A DNA stretch of 64,000 bases from G963663315 sp963665165. GTDB lineage: Bacteria > Pseudomonadota > Gammaproteobacteria > Arenicellales > Poriferihabitantaceae. The number at the start of each line of letters is the position of its first letter. Position 1 is the stretch's first letter. Positions 1-7,369 of the stretch are shown here, piece by piece. Position numbers and translations under genes: made by a program. The notes below the pieces were generated by a model. It made no database searches. It saw only the letters and a program-made list of their open reading frames with translations, and was not told the origin of the DNA. The stretch covers positions 1,054,001 through 1,118,000 of the forward strand of contig OY761989.1 in assembly GCA_963665165.1 (NCBI GenBank), given 5' to 3'.

Positions 1-259
1 ACTTCCTGGCAGAAGGGATGCCGTGACAGACCACATGATTGACCGAGGTACAGATTGATTTCGGGAAGCCGCGATAATTGAGTGGAGCGGGGATCGCATC
101 GAGATCATTGACGATATACTCGTGACACAGTGCATTCAACTGGTCGGTGGTGACGCCGACCTTGACTTCCGGTTCGATCATGTCCAGAACGCGGGCAGCG
201 AGCCTGCCGGCAACCCTCATTTTTTCAATTTCTTCCGCGGTTTTTATGGTAACGGCCAT
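1..259 (-). CDS. map: Methionine aminopeptidase type I, N-terminal part (cut by window edge)
   Basis: Removes the initiator methionine from new proteins in the cytosol. It is read on the minus strand from ATG at 259-257, and 86 codons are present before the window ends. The N-terminus MAVTIKTAEEIEKMRVAGRL and the later block VNHVVCHGIP match type I MetAP closely; the His of CHGIP is the conserved substrate-binding histidine. The metal ligands lie beyond the edge. It is divergent from rpsB, 231 nt apart, which is the usual arrangement in Gammaproteobacteria. Confidence 0.95.
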   Translation of the reverse strand, partial: MAVTIKTAEEIEKMRVAGRLAARVLDMIEPEVKVGVTTDQLNALCHEYIVNDLDAIPAPLNYRGFPKSICTSVNHVVCHGIPSARK

Positions 260-309
260 GATTCAGGTGAATTTAAGATGTTTCATGCGGCTATGCTCCC
301 AAATTACAC

Positions 310-339
310 TTCATTCTTCAACTGTTATTCGTTTACAAT
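310..339 (+). promoter_or_regulatory. Possible rpsB promoter
   Basis: A TTCATT hexamer (310-315) and a TACAAT hexamer (334-339) are 18 nt apart, upstream of the structured rpsB leader. The -10 is good and the -35 is weak. The site is chosen because rpsB needs a promoter within the 231-nt divergent gap. Confidence 0.4.
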
Positions 340-357
340 ACGCGCCCTTGACTGAAT

Positions 358-457
358 CGGTACCCGAGGTACCGGTTAAATTCGCACACGGCGATTATGT
401 TCCTCCGGGTGCCGGCAATGCATTCGCCATGCCCTGCCGGTTGGGGAACAGTACCCG
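358..457 (+). promoter_or_regulatory. Structured rpsB leader, candidate S2 autoregulatory element
   Basis: Two structures can be drawn. The first is a 7-bp hairpin, CGGTACC/GGTACCG (358-364 with 368-374). The second is nested: CGGGT 406-410 with ACCCG 453-457, GCCGGC 411-416 with GCCGGT 436-441, and GCAT 420-423 with ATGC 429-432. In E. coli and relatives the rpsB 5' UTR is folded and lets S2 repress rpsB-tsf. That this leader does the same is inference from position and fold. Confidence 0.5.
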
Positions 458-490
458 TGGAGGCTTAACCCATTACATCGTTGACTTGTT

Positions 491-1471
491 ATGACTGACA
501 TTACCATGCGCCAGCTTCTCAAGGCGGGCGCGCACTTCGGACACCAGACCCGGTACTGGTCCCCATCCATGGCGCCCTACCTTTTCGGCGACCGCAAGAA
601 AATCCACATCATCAACCTGGAAAAGACGTTGCCCATGCTCAGGGAGGCCATGAACTATCTGGGCGCCATGACTGCCCAGAACAACAAGGTCCTGTTCGTG
701 GGCACCAAACCCCAGGCCTCGAAATGGATCCGGGAACAGGCCATCCGTTGCGGCTCGCCTTATGTCGATCATCGCTGGCTGGGCGGGATGCTGACCAATT
801 ACAAAACGGTCAGGAATTCGATTGCGCGGCTGAAAGAACTGGAAGAACGCATCCAATCCGGAGAGATCGCCAGACTGAGTAAAAAGGAAGCCCTGGCGCT
901 GACTCGCGAATGTGCAAAACTGGACAGGACGTTGTCCGGGATCAAGGATATGGATGGATTGCCGGACGTCCTGTTCGTGATCGACGTGGAGCATGAATAT
1001 ATTGCGGTCTCGGAAGCGAACAAACTGGGTATTCCGGTGGTTGCGGTGGTCGATTCGAATTGTTCACCGGCCGGTGTGGATTATATCATTCCCGGCAATG
1101 ATGATTCCTCACGGGCGATCCAGCTGTATCTGACCGCTGCCGCAGACGCCATCGAAGAATCGCGGATGACCAGGGCCACGATCGTTCCGGGTGATGATGA
1201 GTATGTCGAAGTCAATGAAGAAGGCGAGATCATTCATACGGCGGACGAAAGCGCACACAAGAGTCCGGTTGTGATCGAGCGCCTGGCCGGTGACGACCCC
1301 GGACAGGAAAAGCCGGCGGAAAAGGCGCCGGAAGAAAAAGACAGGAAGGTGGTAAAGAAAAAGGTATTCCGGAAAAAGGTGGCGAAAAAGAAAACCGAAG
1401 GGAAGGCCGGGAGCGATTCAGGTGACGGTAGTCAGGAGAAGTCCGGGCAACCGGAACCGGTTCGGAACTGA
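491..1471 (+). CDS. rpsB: 30S ribosomal protein S2 with long C-terminal extension
   Basis: S2 binds the 30S head-body junction. MRQLLKAGAHFGHQTRYWSP, HRWLGGMLTN and IPGNDDSSRAIQLY are typical S2 blocks. The protein has 326 residues against about 241 in E. coli. The excess is a C-terminal tail: an acidic, low-complexity stretch, then a very basic block at about residues 287-301 (VVKKKVFRKKVAKKK), then a polar end. No Shine-Dalgarno is obvious before ATG 491; an in-frame ATG at 506 is a less likely alternative. It is followed by tsf, as usual, after 66 nt. Confidence 0.97.
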   Translation: MTDITMRQLLKAGAHFGHQTRYWSPSMAPYLFGDRKKIHIINLEKTLPMLREAMNYLGAMTAQNNKVLFVGTKPQASKWIREQAIRCGSPYVDHRWLGGMLTNYKTVRNSIARLKELEERIQSGEIARLSKKEALALTRECAKLDRTLSGIKDMDGLPDVLFVIDVEHEYIAVSEANKLGIPVVAVVDSNCSPAGVDYIIPGNDDSSRAIQLYLTAAADAIEESRMTRATIVPGDDEYVEVNEEGEIIHTADESAHKSPVVIERLAGDDPGQEKPAEKAPEEKDRKVVKKKVFRKKVAKKKTEGKAGSDSGDGSQEKSGQPEPVRN

Positions 1472-1537
1472 AACGGGTGAGATGAAGTATCCGGTCAGAA
1501 TTCGATCATAAAAAGACAGTTACTGGAGAGAATGTAA

Positions 1538-2410
1538 ATGGCGATTACGGCGGCGATGATAAAAGAGCTTCGGGCCAGAACCGGCGTGGGAATGATGGAT
1601 TGCAAAAAGGCGTTGGCGCAATCGGATGGAGACATTGACCTCGCGATCGAATCGCTGCGCAAGAAAGGGGCGGCGACAGCCGAGAAAAAAGCGGGCCGGA
1701 TCGCGGCGGAGGGGATTGTCGTTTCGGTTCACAACGATAGCGCGAGCGTACTGGTCGAAGTGAATTGTGAAACCGATTTCGTGTCCAGGGATGATTCCTT
1801 CAGAAGTTTTTGCATGGAGGTGGCCGAAGCCATTCTGCGGGATGCGCCGGTAGATACCGGGTCGGTCGCTGACCTTCGACTCACTCGCGGCGAGGCGGTC
1901 GAAACCGCGCGCCAGGAATTGATAATCCGGGTCGGTGAGAACGTCAGTGTCCGGCGGTTTGCGCGATTCGAGGCGCAAAGCGGCTTGATCGGCCGGTATC
2001 TCCACGGCAGCCGGATCGGCGTACTGGTCAGACTGAGCGGAGGCGATGACAGGTTGGGCCGGGATCTCGCGATGCACATTGCCGCCAGCAGGCCGCTTTG
2101 TATCTCGGAAGATGAAATGGACGGCGCCGTACTTGAGAAGGAAAGGGAGATATTTTCCGCCCAGGCTGCCGCAAGCGGAAAACCCGCCGACATCGTCGAG
2201 AAAATGGTGGCTGGCCGTATCCGCAAATTCCTCAGGGAAAACACGCTGCTGGGGCAGCCGTTTGTCAAGAACACGGAGCAGACGGTGGGTCAGCTATTGA
2301 CGGCGACCGGCGCCTCGGTGGTGCAGATGACGCGCCTTGAAGTGGGCGAAGGACTGGAAAAACGAAACGAGGATTTCGCGGCTGAGGTCATGGCCCAGGC
2401 ATCTTCCTGA
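1538..2410 (+). CDS. tsf: Elongation factor Ts
   Basis: Guanine-nucleotide exchange factor that recycles EF-Tu. It has 290 residues, close to E. coli's 283. The N-terminal block KELRARTGVGMMDCKKAL and the core motif VEVNCETDFVSRDD are diagnostic. The start ATG follows a GGAGAG ribosome site about 10 nt upstream. It should be co-transcribed with rpsB. Its partner EF-Tu is at 46229. The usual downstream neighbour pyrH is missing; frr follows after 120 nt. Confidence 0.97.
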   Translation: MAITAAMIKELRARTGVGMMDCKKALAQSDGDIDLAIESLRKKGAATAEKKAGRIAAEGIVVSVHNDSASVLVEVNCETDFVSRDDSFRSFCMEVAEAILRDAPVDTGSVADLRLTRGEAVETARQELIIRVGENVSVRRFARFEAQSGLIGRYLHGSRIGVLVRLSGGDDRLGRDLAMHIAASRPLCISEDEMDGAVLEKEREIFSAQAAASGKPADIVEKMVAGRIRKFLRENTLLGQPFVKNTEQTVGQLLTATGASVVQMTRLEVGEGLEKRNEDFAAEVMAQASS

Positions 2411-2422
2411 CGCGACTGTGCC

Positions 2423-2436
2423 GGCCGCAAGGCCGC
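2423..2436 (+). terminator. Weak hairpin after tsf
   Basis: CGGCC-GCAA-GGCCG forms a 5-bp stem closed by a GNRA-type tetraloop soon after the tsf stop. No U-run follows, so it is at best a partial terminator or an RNA-stabilising hairpin. Confidence 0.3.
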
Positions 2437-2454
2437 GGACCGATCATTTCAGGT

Positions 2455-2482
2455 TTTGCAACCGGTTTGCTGATACTATAAT
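2455..2482 (+). promoter_or_regulatory. Candidate sigma-70 promoter for frr and downstream genes
   Basis: A perfect TATAAT at 2477-2482 is preceded by TTTGCA at 2455-2460 with a 16-nt spacer. Transcription would start near 2489, about 40 nt before the frr ATG. It lies in the short gap where pyrH is normally found. Confidence 0.55.
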
Positions 2483-2530
2483 CGGGTGCAAGATCTTGAC
2501 AAAAACCGGAAGGATTGGGGTAAGGTTGGA

Positions 2531-3088
2531 ATGATTGACGAAATACAACAGGATGCCAGTTTGCGCATGCAAAAAACGGTTGATTCAACCCGTAGCGACA
2601 TGGCCAGAATCAGGACAGGCCGGGCGACAGTCTCACTGCTGGACCACTTGACGGTTGAATACTACGGTACCGCGACGCCGGTCAACCAGGTGGCTACCGT
2701 ATCCGTGTCGGACGCACGGACGCTGATGGTGCAGCCATGGGAGAAGAACATGGTTTCCGCCATAGAAAAAGCGATCCTTGAATCCGACCTGGGATTGAAC
2801 CCGGTGACTGCGGGAGAGGTCATGAGGATTCCTTTGCCGGCCATGACCGAAGAGCGCCGGGTCGGGCTTGTCAAGATAGTCAGGCAGGTCGGCGAGAATG
2901 GAAAAGTCGCGATACGCAATATTCGCCGGGATGCGATTCAGATGGCGCGCGACCTACTGAAGGAAAAGGAAATTACCCAGGACGAAGAGAAAGCAGCAGA
3001 ATCCGCAATGCAGGACCTGACGGACAAATATATCCGTATGGTCGAGCAAGTGGTCGCCGAAAAGGAAAAAGAGGTCATGGAAGTCTGA
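2531..3088 (+). CDS. frr: Ribosome recycling factor
   Basis: Splits post-termination ribosomes together with EF-G. Starting at ATG 2531 gives MIDEIQQDASLRMQKTVDS and 185 residues, the same length as E. coli RRF. The frame is open 15 codons further upstream, but that part has no family similarity. RIRTGRATVSLLD and the C-terminal domain I helix region (residues 105-185) are clear. It lies 19 nt before uppS. Confidence 0.97.
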   Translation: MIDEIQQDASLRMQKTVDSTRSDMARIRTGRATVSLLDHLTVEYYGTATPVNQVATVSVSDARTLMVQPWEKNMVSAIEKAILESDLGLNPVTAGEVMRIPLPAMTEERRVGLVKIVRQVGENGKVAIRNIRRDAIQMARDLLKEKEITQDEEKAAESAMQDLTDKYIRMVEQVVAEKEKEVMEV

Positions 3089-3107
3089 ATGTAGAACCGC
3101 CATTCCA

Positions 3108-3863
3108 ATGAATTTTCCGCATAGTCCCGGCAAGGTTCCCCGGCATATTGCCGTGATCATGGATGGTAATGGGCGGTGGGCAAGAAGTCACGGACTGTCC
3201 AGGGCGGCAGGCCACAGAAAAGGAGTGGAGGCGATACGGGAAATGATTCCGGTCTGCGGCCAGCGGGGCATCCCATATCTGACGCTGTTCGCGTTCAGTA
3301 GTGAAAACTGGAGGAGACCGGGGGTGGAAGTCGAATTCCTGATCGAGTTGCTGACCCAATCCCTGGAAGACCAGGTTTGCCTCCTGCATGATAATCGGGT
3401 CAGGTTGCGGGTGATCGGTGACATCAGCCGTTTTCCGGGCCGGCTGCAAAAAGCCGCCGCCGCCGCGGACGAGCTGACCCGCAATAACGAGGCATTGAAC
3501 CTGACCGTTGCAATCAACTATGGCGGGCAATGGGATTTGCAACAGGCCTGTCAATCCATTGCGGGGCTGGTTGAGAAAGGTGAGTTGTCTTCGGATTCGA
3601 TTACTCCGGAACTGATTGAATCCCGCCTGTGCACCCGTGGCCTGCCGGAACCCGATCTGTTTATCCGTACCGGCGGGGAGAGGCGAATCAGCAATTTTCT
3701 GCTGTGGCAACTGGCTTATACCGAACTTTATTTTACGGACACTTTCTGGCCGGATTTTAATGAGGAATGCTTCGATCAGGCGCTGCAATGGTTTGCTTCG
3801 AGACAGCGCAGGTTCGGCCGGGTCGGGGCGCAAATCGAAGCCGGGCTGTTCAGTGAGGCGTAA
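3108..3863 (+). CDS. uppS: Undecaprenyl diphosphate synthase (cis-prenyltransferase)
   Basis: Makes the C55 lipid carrier for peptidoglycan and O-antigen by adding isopentenyl units to farnesyl diphosphate. The protein has 251 residues. Visible signatures are VIMDGNGRWA near the N-terminus (catalytic Asp), FSSENWRRP in the middle and RTGGERRISNFLLWQ near residue 190. It stands 4 nt before cdsA in an envelope-lipid operon. It shares the isoprenoid pathway with dxr and with ispG elsewhere in the window. Confidence 0.96.
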   Translation: MNFPHSPGKVPRHIAVIMDGNGRWARSHGLSRAAGHRKGVEAIREMIPVCGQRGIPYLTLFAFSSENWRRPGVEVEFLIELLTQSLEDQVCLLHDNRVRLRVIGDISRFPGRLQKAAAAADELTRNNEALNLTVAINYGGQWDLQQACQSIAGLVEKGELSSDSITPELIESRLCTRGLPEPDLFIRTGGERRISNFLLWQLAYTELYFTDTFWPDFNEECFDQALQWFASRQRRFGRVGAQIEAGLFSEA

Positions 3864-3867
3864 AGGG

Positions 3868-4674
3868 ATGCTGGGGATTCGTGTCGCTACCGGTTTGGCG
3901 CTTGCGCTGGCTGCCGTACTGGCCACGCTTTATCTTGCCACCCCCTGGTTTGCAGTCGTGCTTATGCTGGTCATGCTGATCGGACTGAATGAGTGGGGCC
4001 ACCTGGTCGCCCGTTCCCGGCCCTGGTTCATCGGCGCCGCTGTCGGCATGATTGCAGTTGGCTGGCAATCCCTGTTTTTGCCCGGGGTTCTGATCGTGGT
4101 ATGTGCCGGGCTTTGCATTTTCTGGATTTGCCAGATTCATCGTCTCCGACCTGGCGGTTCGTCCCGGCCGTTGTCCGGGCCATTGGGCATCTGCGGCGGC
4201 GCCCTGATTCTGTTCGGTTGCTGGAGCGCCCTGGTTTTCACCCATCAACAACCTGGAACCGGAGCGCGGGTGACGCTCGGGATCCTGCTAGTCGTCTGGT
4301 CTGCGGACAGCTTTGCCTATTTCTTCGGGAAAATGTTCGGCCAGCGAAAACTGGCCCCCGGGATCAGTCCGAACAAGACGGTGGAGGGGCTGCTCGGAGG
4401 GGTGCTGGGTTCTTGTCTGGTCGCCCTGGCCTATGCGGTCTTCATGGTTGGCCTGTCCTGGTCCGACTGGCATTTGTGGCTTTGGATGCTGGCTGCGTTC
4501 TGCGGTTGCCTGATCAGCGTGGTCGGAGACCTGTACCAGAGTCGATTGAAAAGAATCGCGGGAGTCAAGGACAGCGGCTCATTACTCCCCGGCCATGGTG
4601 GCGTGCTGGATCGATTTGATGGGCTTGTGGCCGCTGCGCCCGTGTTTGCCGGTATCTGGTGGTTTACGCTGTGA
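3868..4674 (+). CDS. cdsA: Phosphatidate cytidylyltransferase (CDP-diacylglycerol synthase)
   Basis: Integral membrane enzyme that makes CDP-diacylglycerol, the precursor of all phospholipids. The start chosen is ATG 3868 (MLGIRVATGLALALAAVLAT), 4 nt after uppS; the open frame continues upstream inside uppS without homology. That gives 268 residues, with several hydrophobic segments. The C-terminus carries the family signature SRLKRIAGVKDSGSLLPGHG followed by GVLDRFDG. It overlaps dxr by 4 nt. Confidence 0.93.
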   Translation: MLGIRVATGLALALAAVLATLYLATPWFAVVLMLVMLIGLNEWGHLVARSRPWFIGAAVGMIAVGWQSLFLPGVLIVVCAGLCIFWICQIHRLRPGGSSRPLSGPLGICGGALILFGCWSALVFTHQQPGTGARVTLGILLVVWSADSFAYFFGKMFGQRKLAPGISPNKTVEGLLGGVLGSCLVALAYAVFMVGLSWSDWHLWLWMLAAFCGCLISVVGDLYQSRLKRIAGVKDSGSLLPGHGGVLDRFDGLVAAAPVFAGIWWFTL

Positions 4675-5864
4675 CGACCCCGGTCACTGTGCTCGGTTCG
4701 ACCGGATCAATCGGGATCAATGCCCTGGATGTGATATCACGGCATCCGCATGAATTCCGGGTTTCCGGATTGTCCGCTCATCGCAATGTGGAGAAAATGG
4801 TTGAACAATGCCGTCAGTTTCGGCCGGAGCGGGCGGTGATGGCGGACGCGGACGCGGCCAGGAAATTGAGCGCCCGGCTGGCGCAGGCCAGCCTTCGCGT
4901 CGAAGTCGGTAGCGGCCAGGAGGATGTCTGCGCCCTGGCCGGGGAGTCCGGTGATTTTGTCGTTTGCGGCATTGTCGGCGCGGCCGGGCTGATGTCCGCG
5001 ATTGCCGCCATCAAGGCGGGAAAAAAGGTCCTGATCGCCAATAAGGAACCTCTGGTCATGCTGGGCGACCATATCGTGCAACTGGCGCAAAAGCATGGCG
5101 CCTGTCTGCTGCCTCTCGACAGCGAACACAACGCCATTTTCCAGTGCCTGCCCCAGCACACCCTGGTCAGCCAGGACGGCCGTTCACCGGACAACGGTCA
5201 CCAGGGTATCGAAAAGCTGTTGCTGACCGGCTCCGGAGGGCCATTCAGGACGCTTCCCCTGGAGATGCTGCCGACTGTGACTCCGGAGCAGGCCTGTGCC
5301 CACCCCAATTGGAAGATGGGACCGAAAATCTCGGTCGATTCCGCCACCATGATGAACAAGGGGCTGGAGCTTATTGAAGCCTGCGTGTTGTTTCGTGTCC
5401 CACAGAGCAAGGTGCAGATCGTGATTCATCCACAGAGCATCGTCCATTCCATGGTTGAATATATCGACGGTTCGGTCATTGCGCAAATGGGCAGCCCGGA
5501 TATGCGGATCACGATTGCCAATGCCCTGGCGTGGCCCGACCGGATTTCATCCGGAGCGAAGTCCCTGGATTTCAAGGAATTCGCACGGCTCGAATTCGAG
5601 CCGCCGGACCATGGGCGTTTCCCCGCCCTTCGCCTGGCCCGGTCGGCGGCTGTGACAGGAGGTACGATGCCGGCCATCATGAGCGCCGCCAACGAAGTCG
5701 CGGTCGATGGATTTCTGTCAGAACGGATTTCCTTTGATAAAATCACGCAAATCGTGGAAAGCGTGATGGACAGGCTGACGGTCAGTATGGACATGGAGCC
5801 CGAGTCCGTGTTTGAAGCGGATTCGCTGGCGCGCCGCGTCAGCCGGGAACTGATTGCAAATTGA
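4671..5864 (+). CDS. dxr: 1-deoxy-D-xylulose 5-phosphate reductoisomerase
   Basis: Second step of the MEP isoprenoid pathway, the target of fosmidomycin. A GTG start at 4671, sharing GTGA with the cdsA stop, gives 397 residues beginning MTTPVTVLGSTGSIG. A GTG at 4659 is possible but overlaps cdsA more. Visible are the NADPH loop GSTGSIG, ANKEPLVM, the metal site DSEHNAIFQC, and GPKISVDSATMMNKGLE. The next gene, rseP, is 96 nt away. Confidence 0.94.
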   Translation: MTTPVTVLGSTGSIGINALDVISRHPHEFRVSGLSAHRNVEKMVEQCRQFRPERAVMADADAARKLSARLAQASLRVEVGSGQEDVCALAGESGDFVVCGIVGAAGLMSAIAAIKAGKKVLIANKEPLVMLGDHIVQLAQKHGACLLPLDSEHNAIFQCLPQHTLVSQDGRSPDNGHQGIEKLLLTGSGGPFRTLPLEMLPTVTPEQACAHPNWKMGPKISVDSATMMNKGLELIEACVLFRVPQSKVQIVIHPQSIVHSMVEYIDGSVIAQMGSPDMRITIANALAWPDRISSGAKSLDFKEFARLEFEPPDHGRFPALRLARSAAVTGGTMPAIMSAANEVAVDGFLSERISFDKITQIVESVMDRLTVSMDMEPESVFEADSLARRVSRELIAN

Positions 5865-5960
5865 AGGCGTGGATCCAGGCGCCGCGTGTTAATATGAACA
5901 GGTTCGGGATCGGTCATAAACTCAAGGCGGTTACACAAGACTAAGGTGTTTACATAAGAT

Positions 5961-7301
5961 ATGGGTGCGTTTGGTTACAGTGTGTTCGGTTTTCTGGTTG
6001 CAATTGCGATACTGGTTGCAATCCATGAGTACGGACATTTCTGGGTGGCGCGAAAACTCGGTGTCAAGGTGCTTAAATTCTCGATCGGATTTGGCAAACC
6101 CCTTTTCAGATGGCGCTGGAACAATGGTCCTACGGAATACACGATCCGTATGATTCCGCTGGGCGGGTTCGTCAAAATGCTGGATGAAAGGGAGGGGGAG
6201 GTTCGGGCCGATGAAGTGGACCAGGCTTTCAACAGGCAGTCCCTCGCTGTTCGCAGCGCCGTGGTCGCGGCCGGTCCGGCATTCAACTTTCTTTTTGCGA
6301 TTCTGGCGATATGGCTGGTCTTTGTCGCCGGTTCGGATGATATCGATCCGCAGGTCGGAATGGTGGCCGGGGGTTCATTGGCGGATACCGCCGGATTCGA
6401 GGTGGGCGATGTCCTGATTGAAGTCGATGGCAAGGAGGTGAAAACCTGGGGGCAGCATCAATTCTACCTGCTTCACCAGGCGATGAAGGGTAATCGTGTA
6501 TCCATGCGGGTAACGAATCCGGTTCTCGGGGAGCGTGACCTGGCTGTTGATTTCAGCGCTCTCGACCAGGCTCGTATCGCCAGTCAACCGATTACTTCGC
6601 AAATCGGCATCTGGCCTGCCATTCCCCCGGCAGTGGTCAATGACGTTGTGGCGGATTCCCCGGCTGAGCGGGCGGGCCTGGTTCGAGGCGATCAGGTGCT
6701 CGCCATTGACGGGGCCGCGGTCGATAACTGGCTGGAGATGGCCACGCTTGTATCGGATAAACCCGGGCAGCCGGTATCGTTATCGGTTCTGCGCGCCGGG
6801 GAGACGCTGGAATTGACCTTGACGCCCGAGCCGGTTTCCATTGAAGGCAGGGACTATGGCCGGATCGGGCTGTATCAGCCGGCGCTGGAAAACAAGACCT
6901 TGCGGCACGGGCCGCTGGATGCCGTCTGGCAGGCGGTGGACTACAACTGGCGAATGACCGTCATTACCCTGCGTTCCCTGGGGCGGATGGTCACGGCGCA
7001 AATGTCTTCGGAAAACCTGTCCGGTCCGATTACCATTGCCAGACTGGCTGGCCGGACCATTGAATCGGGGTACGATGATTTCCTGAAGTTTCTGGCCATT
7101 ATCAGTATCAGCCTTGGATTGATCAACCTGTTGCCGATTCCCGTTCTGGACGGGGGGCATCTGATGTACTTTTTGTTCGAGGCGGTTATGGGCAGGGCCC
7201 CTTCGGAAAAAGCGATGATCCGGGGGCAGGTCGTCGGGTTGGCGATGATCATCATGCTGATGGGCTTCGCCTTTTATAATGATATTGCGCGTTTGTTATG
7301 A
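5961..7301 (+). CDS. rseP: RIP metalloprotease RseP (site-2 protease)
   Basis: Inner-membrane zinc protease that cleaves anti-sigma-E and remnant signal peptides. It has 446 residues, against 450 in E. coli. The HEYGH zinc motif sits at residues 22-26 in the first membrane helix, two PDZ domains fill roughly residues 115-310, and the second active-site motif NLLPIPVLDGGH is near residue 395. No clear Shine-Dalgarno precedes ATG 5961. Two similar short strings (GTTACACAAGA, GTTTACATAAGA) lie just upstream. bamA follows after 68 nt. Confidence 0.95.
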   Translation: MGAFGYSVFGFLVAIAILVAIHEYGHFWVARKLGVKVLKFSIGFGKPLFRWRWNNGPTEYTIRMIPLGGFVKMLDEREGEVRADEVDQAFNRQSLAVRSAVVAAGPAFNFLFAILAIWLVFVAGSDDIDPQVGMVAGGSLADTAGFEVGDVLIEVDGKEVKTWGQHQFYLLHQAMKGNRVSMRVTNPVLGERDLAVDFSALDQARIASQPITSQIGIWPAIPPAVVNDVVADSPAERAGLVRGDQVLAIDGAAVDNWLEMATLVSDKPGQPVSLSVLRAGETLELTLTPEPVSIEGRDYGRIGLYQPALENKTLRHGPLDAVWQAVDYNWRMTVITLRSLGRMVTAQMSSENLSGPITIARLAGRTIESGYDDFLKFLAIISISLGLINLLPIPVLDGGHLMYFLFEAVMGRAPSEKAMIRGQVVGLAMIIMLMGFAFYNDIARLL

Positions 7302-7369
7302 GTTGGCGGGGATCAACGTGACAACACATGAAGACAATACAAATTGAAGCGTTCAACGCATAGATAGTG

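Noticed and set aside
2411..2530. Remnant of pyrH
   Set aside because: No UMP kinase motif in any frame of the 120-nt gap; it is absent, not decayed.
5930..5960. Promoter before rseP built from TTACAC and TAAGAT
   Set aside because: The -10 would touch the start codon, placing the transcript start inside the gene. The two similar strings look like a small chance or decayed repeat.
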